Source: Acidimicrobiaceae bacterium
GTDB lineage: Bacteria; Actinomycetota; Acidimicrobiia; Acidimicrobiales; Aldehydirespiratoraceae
Reading direction: 5' to 3'
Assembly: GCA_009845995.1 (NCBI GenBank)
Contig: VXYK01000023.1
Coordinates: forward strand, 1-50,132
DNA: 50,132 nucleotides
This document shows, piece by piece, positions 1-8,395 of this stretch. Numbering within the stretch: position 1 is the first letter of the stretch; the number at the start of each line of letters is the position of its first letter. The position numbers were made by a program, and so were the translations under genes. The notes under the pieces are model-generated. The model saw nothing but the letters and a program-made list of their open reading frames with translations, did not search any database and was not told where the DNA came from.

Positions 1-207
1 TGCGCACAAAGCGAAGCACACTCAACCGAATCGATCGGTTCGGCACCTTCACCGGGCCTCGAACCCTTGTCGTTTCCCCAGATCAACCGCTCAAAGGAAC
101 CGAATTCGGTTTCTCGTCCCACAATATGTCCCACAGCAGCATCGTCGTGCAATGCCACGCGCTTCCCGTCGACTGGCAGGAGTCCGACTACACCGCGGGC
201 GCTGCGA
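1..207. other. No gene seen between left edge and integrase stop
   Basis: The open frames here are antisense shadows of the integrase. A weak T-arm-like string around 54-70 does not fold into a tRNA. I see no att repeat or other gene. Confidence 0.4.
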
Positions 208-1383
208 TCAAGTGACTGGACCGCCGGTACCCTGCTGCCGATCCAAGTACTCCGCCCACTGGTCCATGAGCTCGCGGCGCTTGGCGAAGGCGTCTCCCCG
301 GATGTACGCCTGTTGCACCGCGTCGCCCAGGCTGTGGGCCAAAGCCGCCTCGGCCACTGCCCAGGGAGCGTCTGTCTCCTCCAGCGCCCACGTCCTGAAG
401 CTGGCCCGAAAGCCGTGAACAGTGGCCCGGTCGGCCAGCCGGGCGTCGCGCAGCATCTTGGTGAGCGTCATGTCCGACATCGGCCTGCCCGGCTTGAGCG
501 GCGACGGGAACACCAGATCGGAACCGTCGTGGCAGTCCTTGGCCCGGTCCAGCACCTCGAGAGCCGCGTCGCTGAGCGGCACCCGGTGCTCAGAAGCAGC
601 CTTCATCTTGTCCGCGGGTATCTTCCACTCGCGGGCCCCGAAGTCGATCTCGTCCCACGTTGCGTTGCGAGCCTCGCCGGAGCGGGCCGCAGTCAACACT
701 GCGAACCGCAGACACAGCTTTGCCGACGGCGACGACCTGGTCTGATCCACAGTGACAAGAGCATCGGCCACCTCCCCATATGGCAGCGAGCGGAAATGGG
801 ACTGCACCCTCGGCATCGGCGGCAAAGCACCGTCGATCACCTCACCCGCCATGTTGAGCTGAACAAACTCGTGTGCCATCGCCCATCGCAAAATCGTGCG
901 GATGCGCTGGCGCGTCTTCCTTGCCACCTCCGGCCGGGTAGTCCAGATCGGAGTCAGAACACCAAGGACATCGGACTGAGTGATGCGATCCACCCTCATA
1001 CAACCGATTGCAGGGAAGACGTGCTTCTCCAGCGACCCCCACCAGTTGGCGGCATGCCGCTCGCTTCGCCAACGCGGCCGGTTCGCGTCGTACACGGCCC
1101 GGGCAGCATCTTTGAACACAGGAATAGCTGCCCGGCGTTTTTCGGCGAGAGGATCACGGCCATCGGCAACGGCTGACCGGAGTTCAAAAGCCTTCCGACG
1201 GGCATCGGCCAAACTCACTTCGGGCCAGCTTCCCAGACCGATATCGCGGCGACGACCGCTAACGGTGAGCCGCAGGAACCATGATTTCGACCCGGCATCG
1301 GTCACTCGCAGGTGAAGACCCCTTCCATCGTGAGATTTTCCAGGTCCAGCTTTCTTGACTTTGGCGGCGGTGAGATTCGGCAT
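208..1383 (-). CDS. Tyrosine recombinase / phage-type integrase
   Basis: Site-specific recombinase of the P4-like integrase family (391 aa). The N-terminal arm-binding domain (about 1-85) has the family pattern of a short Lys-rich start, a GLHLRVT strand and SLADAR. A core-binding SAM-like domain (about 90-190) follows, then the catalytic domain with Arg234 (TAARSGEAR), a Lys at 259 or 261, His323 and Arg326 (HGFR), His350 and the nucleophile Tyr360. All catalytic residues are present, so it is probably active. I start it at the ATG at 1383, where family homology begins; the frame stays open a little further upstream without homology. It marks the edge of an integrated element that probably continues left of the window. 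No tRNA or att repeat is visible beside it. Confidence 0.9.
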   Translation of the reverse strand: MPNLTAAKVKKAGPGKSHDGRGLHLRVTDAGSKSWFLRLTVSGRRRDIGLGSWPEVSLADARRKAFELRSAVADGRDPLAEKRRAAIPVFKDAARAVYDANRPRWRSERHAANWWGSLEKHVFPAIGCMRVDRITQSDVLGVLTPIWTTRPEVARKTRQRIRTILRWAMAHEFVQLNMAGEVIDGALPPMPRVQSHFRSLPYGEVADALVTVDQTRSSPSAKLCLRFAVLTAARSGEARNATWDEIDFGAREWKIPADKMKAASEHRVPLSDAALEVLDRAKDCHDGSDLVFPSPLKPGRPMSDMTLTKMLRDARLADRATVHGFRASFRTWALEETDAPWAVAEAALAHSLGDAVQQAYIRGDAFAKRRELMDQWAEYLDRQQGTGGPVT

Positions 1384-1603
1384 TCTGTCCCCCAATCTGT
1401 CCCACACTTTTAGTGGGGTGCTTCGACAATCCTGAGAACAGTAATGTTGTCGCCTCCGCCTCCTCAATCACGGCGCCTGTAACACGAGATGCAATTGGGA
1501 CAATATTGAGTTGATCTAATATTTCTTCATGCTTTTGGTGATACCGTGCTGTGCACAAGCCACTTCCCCCTGAATCGATCTCGATTAGACGGGAGACCCA
1601 GTA

Positions 1604-2071
1604 GTGGCCCTTACAGAACAACAGCGATCCGAAATCTACAGCAGTCTTGTCGAAGCGACAGGTCAACAAGCAGCGGAGTTCCTTATGGCACAGCAACCCC
1701 CTGGAGGATGGGAGCAGTTGGCCACCAAACGTGACCTGGCAGACCTTGAGATCAAGACGCAGGCCGCCTTCGTTGAGGTCCACGCCAAGATGGATAAGGG
1801 ATTCGCCGAGGTCAAGGAGCAGTTCGCCGAGGTCAAGGAGCAGTTTGCGGAAGTTAAGGAACAGTTCGCCGAGGTCAAGGAGCAGTTTGCGGAGGTGAAG
1901 GAGCAGTTCGCCGAGGTCAAGGGGCAGTTCGCGGTCATCGACACCCGGTTCGCGGACCTCTCGGACAAACGCAGCAGAGATGTTTGGGCGTTCGTTGTGG
2001 CAATCACAGTGATCACCGTGTCCATCTGCGGCTCGATTTTTCTCTCGTTCTGGCAATTCGCACCGGGCTGA
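1604..2071 (+). CDS. Heptad-repeat coiled-coil membrane protein
   Basis: A 155-aa protein of unknown function. Residues 1-35 form a helical motif (Tyr-x3-Leu-Val-Glu..., then FLMAQ, then a Pro and Trp). A family-like LATKRDL stretch follows. Then come six exact or near-exact seven-residue repeats (FAEVKEQ), ideal for a parallel coiled coil, from 21-bp DNA repeats at 1802-1927. One membrane segment lies at about 130-152, with a short tail. This suggests a C-terminally anchored rod, perhaps oligomeric. It starts at GTG 1604, with GGGAG about 8 nt upstream. The gene at 5897 repeats the same N-terminal motif. Proteins of this layout are common unknowns in actinobacteria; the function is not known to me. 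Confidence 0.75.
   Translation: MALTEQQRSEIYSSLVEATGQQAAEFLMAQQPPGGWEQLATKRDLADLEIKTQAAFVEVHAKMDKGFAEVKEQFAEVKEQFAEVKEQFAEVKEQFAEVKEQFAEVKGQFAVIDTRFADLSDKRSRDVWAFVVAITVITVSICGSIFLSFWQFAPG
1802..1927 (+). repeat. Six in-frame 21-bp tandem repeats
   Basis: Units start at 1802, 1823, 1844, 1865, 1886 and 1907, each encoding FAEVKEQ (the last reads GQ). Units 1, 2 and 4 are identical at the DNA level; units 3 and 5 use different synonymous codons (tttgcgga...). This points to recent copying among older diverged units. Copy number could change by slippage without breaking the frame. Confidence 0.9.
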
Positions 2072-2080
2072 ACCGGCCCA

Positions 2081-2110
2081 TCGGCCCGGGCCGAATCAGA
2101 ATCGGGTTTT
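2081..2110 (+). terminator. Possible terminator after coiled-coil gene
   Basis: A 14-bp perfect palindrome (TCGGCCCGGGCCGA, 2081-2094) lies just after the stop at 2071. A short T run (ggtttta) follows at about 2104-2110. The distance from stem to T run is longer than usual, so this is tentative. Confidence 0.35.
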
Positions 2111-2197
2111 AGACACCGATAGTCCTGAATGTTGAGCACGCAGGCGGTAGATTCGACAGCAGTTGGACAAACGCGCCAAGCCCAGAACGGAGCAGCG

Positions 2198-5100
2198 ATG
2201 AGATCAGCGGTTACCGGCAGTAAAGCGCGGGCACTGAAGTCAACCCGGTCAACCCGGTCGAACCTGCTTCGGCTCATGCGAGCAGCGGTCGCCCTCATCA
2301 TGCTCGCCAGCACCCTGGGCCTGGCCGCAACCGCAACCGCCCAGACCGACACGACCGACGACGAAACCGAAGCTCCCATCGACTGCCCATCAGACACCGG
2401 CACACTCCCGTTCACCGATGTCGACCCCGGCAGCTTCGCCTTCAACGACATCCGCTGCCTGCTCGAACTCGGCATCACCCAGCCTGCCGACAACCGCTAT
2501 AGGCCAAAAGACGAAGTCACCCGCGAAGAAATGGCCGCGTTCATGGCGCGCACCTACCGCCAAGTCACCGGAACCCCAGCAGAAATCGTCGACACACCGT
2601 TCACCGACGTCCCCGAAAACTCCTTCGCTGTCAACGACATCGGTCGTATCTACGGGCTTGACATCACCGGCGGAACGAGCCCCACCACATACTCGCCAAG
2701 CAAGCCCGTGCTGCGATCACACATGGCCCTGTTCCTGGCGCGCCTGTACAAAGCCGTGACCGGCGTCGACGCACCAGTCGTCAACACCAACTTCACCGAC
2801 ATCGGCCGACGCTCCTCAGAACAACAGCAGGCCATCGGCCAGATCTACGGCCTCGGGGTAACCACCGGCACAACAGAAACCACCTTCGAACCCAGAGCAG
2901 GCGTGACCCGCGAACAAATGGCATCGTTCATCGCCCGCCTGTACCGCACCCTCACCAACACCACAGCCGAAGCCCCAAGCGGCGTCGCCGCCGAACCCAG
3001 CGGTGAAGACGGCACAGAACTGACCGTCACCTGGATCCGACCCCGTTTCACCGGCGGCAACACCGTCACCGGCTACATCGTGCAATGGAAATCCGGAGAC
3101 GAAGACTACGCCTCAGCCCGCCAACAAAGTTCGAGAACCACAACAACCAGAATCCTGGGCCTCACCAAAGGAACCGAGTACACACTCAGGGTCGCCGCAG
3201 TTAACGCCGGAGGCAACGGACCATGGTCGCCCGAAGCGACCGGTACCCCCGCGGTCGCACCTGGCCTCGTCAGCAACTTCAACGTGCAACCCGGCAACAT
3301 GGAACTCAACCTCACCTGGGAACCGCCGACCGACGACGGCGGCAGCGACATCACCGGCTACCTCGTCCAATGGACCGCCAACCGGCGAGCCAAACCCCTC
3401 GAGCACATGATCGACGACCCGACTCTGCGCAGCCACACCATCGCCGGCCTGCAGAACACCACAGCCGCCAACCCCGTCGCATATTACGTCTGGATCACCG
3501 CCATCAACGCCTTCGGCGAAGGCACACTCACACCCACACCCAACGGCAAACCCGTCAGCCCCGCCACCGTCGGCGCCGACCTCCCCACACAACTCACCGT
3601 CACCCCCTCCGAGACATCAGGGACAGAACTGATAGCAGAATGGCGAGCCCCCCTCAACGACGGCGGTGAACCCGTCGAGAACTACCGAGTCGAGATCAAC
3701 TGCGCAACCGGCAGCGGCGACACCGGCTGGGTCACCACCGGAATCCCCGGCAACCCGGCAGGTAGGGTGGACGTGCCCAACGTCCCGACCGAGAGCTACA
3801 GGATCGTCATCACCGGCCTCGAGAACGGCCAACCCTGCGAAGTGCGGGTGCGCGCAGTCAACGCCAAGACCAGCCTCACCGGCCCCTGGCGCTGGGCATC
3901 GGCAACAGCCACCCCAGTACAGGCACCAGGACCCCCAGGCCTGGATGCGTCAGGAGTGCTGTCAGCCCATCAAGCCCTGCAAATCACCTGGACCCCGCCC
4001 GTCGACACAGGCGGCGGTGCGATCACCGGCTACGAGATCACCTACACGTCAGGCGGAACACCCCAACAGGTGAGCGTCGACGGCACAGTCACAACAACAA
4101 CCATCACCGGCCTCACCAACGGGTTCGGATACACCGTGTCGGTCAAAGCCATATCCGCATCAGGGAAGAGCCAGCCCTCAGCCGAAGTGACAGCGATACC
4201 CAAAGCAGTGCCCGCCGCGCCGCGCAACGTCACTGCTGGCCCGCCGCCGGCGACAGACGGCACCGGCAACCCGGTCGTCGTCGACCCGGAATCGCTTCTG
4301 GTCACCTGGGACCCGCCAGCCGGCAACGACACCAACCCCGTGCTCGGCTACGTCGTGGAATACCGCGAATCCTTCGTGCCCCGAAGCTCGCCCGACGCCA
4401 ACGACGAAGTACGCGCAGGCGACTGGACCGACGTGCCGCTCACCAACGCCAACATCAACACCCGATCGGTCACGATCACCGGGTTGAAAGACCGTCGCAG
4501 CGGCTCGGCCACCGGACGCGGCGTCTCGTTCGACGTGCGAGTCCGCGCAACCAACGACCACGACGGCGACGGCGCCACAGCCAACCCGACCCCGACCGAA
4601 GGCGGCCCCTGGGCGACGACCTCCGCCGTCCCGGCGACCCAGCCCGGCAGCATCGGCACCGACGAAGTCGAATCCGCAGCCAACGTCGACATCGAGCCCG
4701 GATTCCAACTGCTGACCGTGACCTGGAACCCGCCCGACGACGGCGGTTCCCTCATCACCCACTACCTGATCAACCACGCAGTAGGCGACACCGGCCAATA
4801 CGGAAGCGACATCAGAGTCGACGCACCCGCCCACCGCCACACCATCACCGGGCTCGAGGACGGGACCAACTACTTGATAGTGATCCGCGCCGTCAACGCC
4901 GTCGGTACCGGCGAATACAGCCATGAGATCAGCGGATTCACCGCCGCGGTGCCGCCCGCACCCGGAACCGTCACCGCCACCTCGCCGACCATCAACAGCG
5001 ACGGTGCGCCCGGCAACGGCACAGAGCTGACGGTCACATGGTCTGAGGTCACCCGAACGAACGGTGGACCCCCGATCACCGGATACGAGGTCCAATACCG

Positions 5101-5668
5101 CAGACTCGCCGACCCCGACAGACCCGTACCGGACGCCCGCTATTCAGCATTCGTCTGGAATACCGTAGACGGCGACAGCGAAACGACCGGCACCGACTTC
5201 CCGCTGGGCTCATTGACCGCACAGGTCCAGGGCCTGGAGGAAGGCGCCAGCTACCAGGTACGAGTCCGGGCCGTGTCACGCTCCGGATCCGTCGGCACCT
5301 CCGGATACGCCCCGATCGTCAAGACCGCAGGCGTGCCATCCAACGTGTCGATCGTTGCGGTACGGATCAACGACGCTCCCTCGAACGAGCCCGACAGCAC
5401 CAAGATCATCACCTGGGAGGCAAGCGGACAGGGACTGGCGGGCGTGACCCACTACAAGGTTCGGTGGTTCCCCTCCGTAGCCGGCGCCCCCGGCACCAAC
5501 GGCACAGCAGACGTCGACGTCGGCACCCACACCCACATAGTCACCGGCCTGGCCTCGGGCACCTATGTCGCCAAGGTCAGTGCATGCAACGCCATCGGCT
5601 GCACCTTCGAAGTGCTGTCCAGCTACGACACCAGCACCCAATCCGGCGACACCGTCACAGTCCCCTGA
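2198..5668 (+). CDS. Secreted SLH and fibronectin type III surface protein
   Basis: A 1156-aa exported protein. An Arg-rich n-region and hydrophobic core (MRAAVALIMLASTLG) form a signal peptide ending near ATAQT. Three SLH domains follow (about 55-240), each with FTDV/FTDI, a central YGL or LELG and a terminal TREQMAxFxARxYR-type helix. These domains bind secondary cell-wall polymers. Eight fibronectin III domains then run to the end, each with the [LI]TVTW, GGxxITGY and VRAVNA landmarks. There is no sortase motif or C-terminal membrane segment, so the SLH domains are the likely anchor. The start at 2198 has GGAG 7 nt upstream; an upstream in-frame ATG at 2129 lacks one. Likely an adhesin or S-layer-associated protein. 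Confidence 0.88.
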   Translation: MRSAVTGSKARALKSTRSTRSNLLRLMRAAVALIMLASTLGLAATATAQTDTTDDETEAPIDCPSDTGTLPFTDVDPGSFAFNDIRCLLELGITQPADNRYRPKDEVTREEMAAFMARTYRQVTGTPAEIVDTPFTDVPENSFAVNDIGRIYGLDITGGTSPTTYSPSKPVLRSHMALFLARLYKAVTGVDAPVVNTNFTDIGRRSSEQQQAIGQIYGLGVTTGTTETTFEPRAGVTREQMASFIARLYRTLTNTTAEAPSGVAAEPSGEDGTELTVTWIRPRFTGGNTVTGYIVQWKSGDEDYASARQQSSRTTTTRILGLTKGTEYTLRVAAVNAGGNGPWSPEATGTPAVAPGLVSNFNVQPGNMELNLTWEPPTDDGGSDITGYLVQWTANRRAKPLEHMIDDPTLRSHTIAGLQNTTAANPVAYYVWITAINAFGEGTLTPTPNGKPVSPATVGADLPTQLTVTPSETSGTELIAEWRAPLNDGGEPVENYRVEINCATGSGDTGWVTTGIPGNPAGRVDVPNVPTESYRIVITGLENGQPCEVRVRAVNAKTSLTGPWRWASATATPVQAPGPPGLDASGVLSAHQALQITWTPPVDTGGGAITGYEITYTSGGTPQQVSVDGTVTTTTITGLTNGFGYTVSVKAISASGKSQPSAEVTAIPKAVPAAPRNVTAGPPPATDGTGNPVVVDPESLLVTWDPPAGNDTNPVLGYVVEYRESFVPRSSPDANDEVRAGDWTDVPLTNANINTRSVTITGLKDRRSGSATGRGVSFDVRVRATNDHDGDGATANPTPTEGGPWATTSAVPATQPGSIGTDEVESAANVDIEPGFQLLTVTWNPPDDGGSLITHYLINHAVGDTGQYGSDIRVDAPAHRHTITGLEDGTNYLIVIRAVNAVGTGEYSHEISGFTAAVPPAPGTVTATSPTINSDGAPGNGTELTVTWSEVTRTNGGPPITGYEVQYRRLADPDRPVPDARYSAFVWNTVDGDSETTGTDFPLGSLTAQVQGLEEGASYQVRVRAVSRSGSVGTSGYAPIVKTAGVPSNVSIVAVRINDAPSNEPDSTKIITWEASGQGLAGVTHYKVRWFPSVAGAPGTNGTADVDVGTHTHIVTGLASGTYVAKVSACNAIGCTFEVLSSYDTSTQSGDTVTVP

Positions 5669-5802
5669 TCTTATCCCACTCCGATCACTTCGTGGGAATT
5701 TGAGACAGGTTGTAACCTTTGACGATAATTGGTGATATGGTACACACAGCAGCGAAGCAAGTGTTCAGTTTCGCGGTTCTACGGTCGGCCTCAGTGACTC
5801 TC

Positions 5803-5850
5803 AAGCAACTTCCCCTATAGGCCCGACCATAGGCAACAATTCAGTTGCTT
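5803..5850 (+). promoter_or_regulatory. Structured leader upstream of 75-aa gene
   Basis: AAGCAACT (5803-5810) is complementary to AGTTGCTT (5843-5850). Overlapping it, GGTCGGCC (5783-5790) pairs with GGCC-c-GACC (5820-5828, one bulge). The two pairings are mutually exclusive or pseudoknot-like. A promoter-like TTGACG (5719-5724) lies further upstream. I do not recognise a known riboswitch. Confidence 0.3.
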
Positions 5851-5896
5851 CCCCTCGAAGTCCTAGTCGCACAGCAGCCAGAAGGGACAAACGATC

Positions 5897-6124
5897 GTGG
5901 CACCCACCGAGACCAGGCTCCTTGACATGTACCGAAGCTTGGTCAAGGTGTTCGGCCAAGAAGAAGCGGACACCCTGATGGCATTGCTGAGACCGGTCTG
6001 CTGGCCCCGAAGTTATGTAACAGTGACGGAGATCAGGTGTTTCAGACTTTATCGAAAGTTGACAGAAGTCTTGGGCGACGAGCTCGCTGAAAATCTGGTT
6101 TCACAACTGCCGCAAACACGCTGA
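5897..6124 (+). CDS. Small protein, duplicated helical motif
   Basis: A 75-aa protein starting at GTG with GAAGGG 10 nt upstream. It contains the same motif twice: LLDMYRSLVKVFGQEEADTL and, after a Pro-Trp linker, FRLYRKLTEVLGDELAENLV. That motif is also the N-terminus of the coiled-coil protein at 1604. The heptad rod and membrane anchor are absent. It may be a soluble partner or competitor of the larger protein, or a decayed derivative. Function unknown. Confidence 0.55.
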   Translation: MAPTETRLLDMYRSLVKVFGQEEADTLMALLRPVCWPRSYVTVTEIRCFRLYRKLTEVLGDELAENLVSQLPQTR

Positions 6125-6175
6125 GCCAGTAAGTGCGACCCCCCAACCTGCAAACCGAAATGCGAATTGTCTCTA

Positions 6176-6199
6176 GTACATGTTTTGGTACGTGTTTTG
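6176..6199 (+). promoter_or_regulatory. 12-bp direct repeats before three-gene cassette
   Basis: GTACATGTTTTG (6176-6187) is followed without a gap by GTACGTGTTTTG (6188-6199), 11 of 12 identical. They sit 13 nt before the ATG at 6213. A -35-like TTGTCT is at 6167-6172. This is a candidate operator for the HTH protein encoded by the second gene. Confidence 0.4.
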
Positions 6200-6212
6200 C
6201 TACCGTGGTCAC

Positions 6213-7004
6213 ATGAGCTACGCACGTGAAGTGTTCGCGAATGCTCCTCTGGCCTTCGTAGCTTGCGAAATCCGCTTCCCGCTAGCGCCGAAAATCACGG
6301 GGGACGGATCACTCCAATCGTTGAACGAGGTCTTCGTTGACACGCTACCGATTCCTGAGGTCGCAACCTTCCGGTCAATACCTGAGATGGACGCACTAGG
6401 CGACCCTGAGCGACAGCTACGGTTTCTCAACAAGGAGAGGACGACTTCGGTTGCTGTGACACGGAACTCGCTCGTGGTAGAGACAACCGATTACGTGGAG
6501 TGGGAATACTTCAAACCTCTTGTACTTGAAGCTGTCCGAGCTGTGCAGGAGTCCGTGAGGATAGTCGGGGCCGAACGGGTCGGACTTCGCTACATCGATG
6601 AGATCCGGGTTCCTGACAAGATAACCGATGTGTCAGGATGGACCGGGTGGATCAACAACAATGTGCTCAGCCACCTTGATCCGATGCCTGGTTACACGCC
6701 TGAGTCGTTCCAGACGGTCATCGAACTGAGTGGACCAGGCGGCCAGATAGTTGTTCGCTATACGGCTCTAGACGGTGCGGGGGTTGTGTCCGGCGAGCCG
6801 TTGAAGCGTCGGTCCCAGACTACCGAGGGCCCGTTCTTTGTGATCGACACCGATTCCTACCGTGATGTACCCGGTACCGAGATGCTCAGCTTCAGCCCGG
6901 AAGTTCTGGCCCCGGTTCTCGATGAACTGCATGAACCCGTAGGAGCGATGTTCCAGAATGCCATCACAGACAAATCACGAGCGCTGTTCCGGGGGGAATT
7001 GTGA
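6213..7004 (+). CDS. TIGR04255-like family protein
   Basis: A 263-aa soluble protein. It resembles the sporadically distributed TIGR04255 family: an early ACEIRFP strand, a central VGLRYIDEI strand, VVRYTALDGAG, and a C-terminal helix ending in FRGEL. No function is established for the family. I start at ATG 6213 (MSYAREVF); the frame is open from 6180 but the extra residues look unlike protein. The stop overlaps the next start by 4 nt (GTGA), so the genes are co-translated. First gene of an apparent three-gene operon. Confidence 0.7.
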   Translation: MSYAREVFANAPLAFVACEIRFPLAPKITGDGSLQSLNEVFVDTLPIPEVATFRSIPEMDALGDPERQLRFLNKERTTSVAVTRNSLVVETTDYVEWEYFKPLVLEAVRAVQESVRIVGAERVGLRYIDEIRVPDKITDVSGWTGWINNNVLSHLDPMPGYTPESFQTVIELSGPGGQIVVRYTALDGAGVVSGEPLKRRSQTTEGPFFVIDTDSYRDVPGTEMLSFSPEVLAPVLDELHEPVGAMFQNAITDKSRALFRGEL

Positions 7005-7648
7005 CCACAACTCAACACCGGACATCCACCCGGTCAAGGCAGCTTGAACTTGACGCGTACGAGCATGACTCGACAGCCCAATACGCGTCAGCGATCGCGG
7101 AGCTTACAGACGCATACGGAGGACTTACGGGTAAGGTCCGTCTGCTCTCCGAAGACGTTGAAGGTGGACGTCGTAAGGTTCGGTCAATGGACCTTGATGA
7201 ACGCACATCAGCGAAATCTCGACTACCGACCGAGTTTTTGTTAGAAGAACTCTCCATAGACCGCGGGCTGGGATGGTCCGAGATCGCTCGTCTCTGCGGG
7301 GTTTCGGTGTCAGCGGTCCGCAAGTGGAGAGCGGGCGAGTCGATTTCATCCGAGAGCCGCCGCTCCTTGGCCCGCCTTGCCGCCTTTTTGGATTTGCTCC
7401 AAGAAGTTGGCCCGGTAGGCGAACCCGCCGGGTGGTTGAACATGCGCCTATCAGATCAACACACCGTAACTGCAGCGGACCTTTACGTTGCCGGAAATCC
7501 TCAAGATCTTCTGGAGCATGCACAAGGGCATCTGGGAGTTGACAAACTGCTGGACCACTGCGCGCCGGACTGGCGCACCTCTTCCCGCTCAGAATGGAAG
7601 ATCGTCAAACTTCCTGACGGTGAACGAGCCCTTACACGGCGCGAGTGA
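7001..7648 (+). CDS. HTH protein resembling Xre/MbcA antitoxins
   Basis: A 215-aa protein starting at GTG 7001. A helix-turn-helix lies at about 86-115 (LGWSEIARLCGVSVSAVRKW). The C-terminal part (about 125-195) has WLN..., then DLYVAGNPQDLLEH and a terminal helix with WR, reminiscent of the Xre/MbcA/ParS toxin-binding domain of antitoxins. The N-terminal about 70 residues are unfamiliar. Likely an autoregulator of the cassette and neutraliser or partner of the third protein; this is inference from layout and motif. Confidence 0.65.
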   Translation: MTTTQHRTSTRSRQLELDAYEHDSTAQYASAIAELTDAYGGLTGKVRLLSEDVEGGRRKVRSMDLDERTSAKSRLPTEFLLEELSIDRGLGWSEIARLCGVSVSAVRKWRAGESISSESRRSLARLAAFLDLLQEVGPVGEPAGWLNMRLSDQHTVTAADLYVAGNPQDLLEHAQGHLGVDKLLDHCAPDWRTSSRSEWKIVKLPDGERALTRRE

Positions 7649-7658
7649 CGGAGCCACT

Positions 7659-8297
7659 TTGGCAAAACTGGCCGCGCCGAAAAACCCTGAAGACCTGTGG
7701 CTTGCCACCGGGCCTGCTGACGTGCCCACACACCGAATGCTGATGCAAGGTGATGTAGTCGTGACGCCCGACGGCCCTGTAAGCGTAATGTCCCACGCCT
7801 GCTCAATGCGTCAGGGTTCTGCCTTCCACACCACCCAAATCGTTGCCCCGATTCGGGACAATTCTGCTGCTGATTGGAGCGGGTATTACGATTGGATGCC
7901 ACTGCCGTGTGCGCAAGCACCTGACATGGCTAGCCCAGCTGCGTGCATCCGGGAACTCCGCAGTGAATCAACGGACGTTCTGGTTACTAGTACCCGGATC
8001 GCCGTCATGGCCGACACTGGCGTCCACATTCTGCAACAACGAATCGCCCACCATTTGAGCCGCGTGATCATCGATGTGGCCGAACTCGCTGAATACTCTG
8101 CTCCTGTGCTCGCCGAGGCGGAACTCCACGAGGAGTGGGTTGGCCAATTCGGCCACCAAACGAACGATGAATTTATGTGGTACCTCGACTGCGAGGATCG
8201 CAAAGTCCGGGGCTGGTTGAGCGAAACCCATATGAGACCGCAAGCGATGCGAACGGTGCGCCAAGAGATCCGCAGACGCAGGGAGAACCAACAATGA
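7659..8297 (+). CDS. Conserved unknown, third gene of cassette
   Basis: A 212-aa protein. I choose a TTG start at 7659 because CGGAG lies 5 nt upstream and it follows the preceding stop by 10 nt; the open frame reaches further back but overlaps the HTH gene. Landmarks: HRMLMQGDV, VVTPDGPVSVMSHACSMR, a MPLP strand, VTSTRIAVMADTGVHILQQR, AEAELHEEW and a basic C-terminus. I recall similar unnamed actinobacterial proteins but no function. In a toxin-antitoxin reading this would be the effector. Confidence 0.6.
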   Translation: MAKLAAPKNPEDLWLATGPADVPTHRMLMQGDVVVTPDGPVSVMSHACSMRQGSAFHTTQIVAPIRDNSAADWSGYYDWMPLPCAQAPDMASPAACIRELRSESTDVLVTSTRIAVMADTGVHILQQRIAHHLSRVIIDVAELAEYSAPVLAEAELHEEWVGQFGHQTNDEFMWYLDCEDRKVRGWLSETHMRPQAMRTVRQEIRRRRENQQ

Positions 8298-8395
8298 GAC
8301 ATCGATCTGCCAGCTCAGCATTCGGATCACGCCATGCGCTCACCCCTTGTTGAGCGGCGTTCTGTTCCTTACAGGCTGTGGCCTATGGGAAAGCC

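Noticed and set aside
54..70. tRNA-like T-arm string near the left edge
   Set aside because: Only a three-base stem forms around the TTCGAGG loop, and no other tRNA arm can be found.
1259..2056. 265-codon minus-strand gene with Leu-rich heptads
   Set aside because: It is the antisense of the FAEVKEQ repeat and of the integrase start; both plus-strand gene and integrase are better supported.
4178..5095. 305-codon minus-strand frame inside the FN3 gene
   Set aside because: Gly/Val/Asp-rich antisense of high-GC FN3 codons, with no family features.
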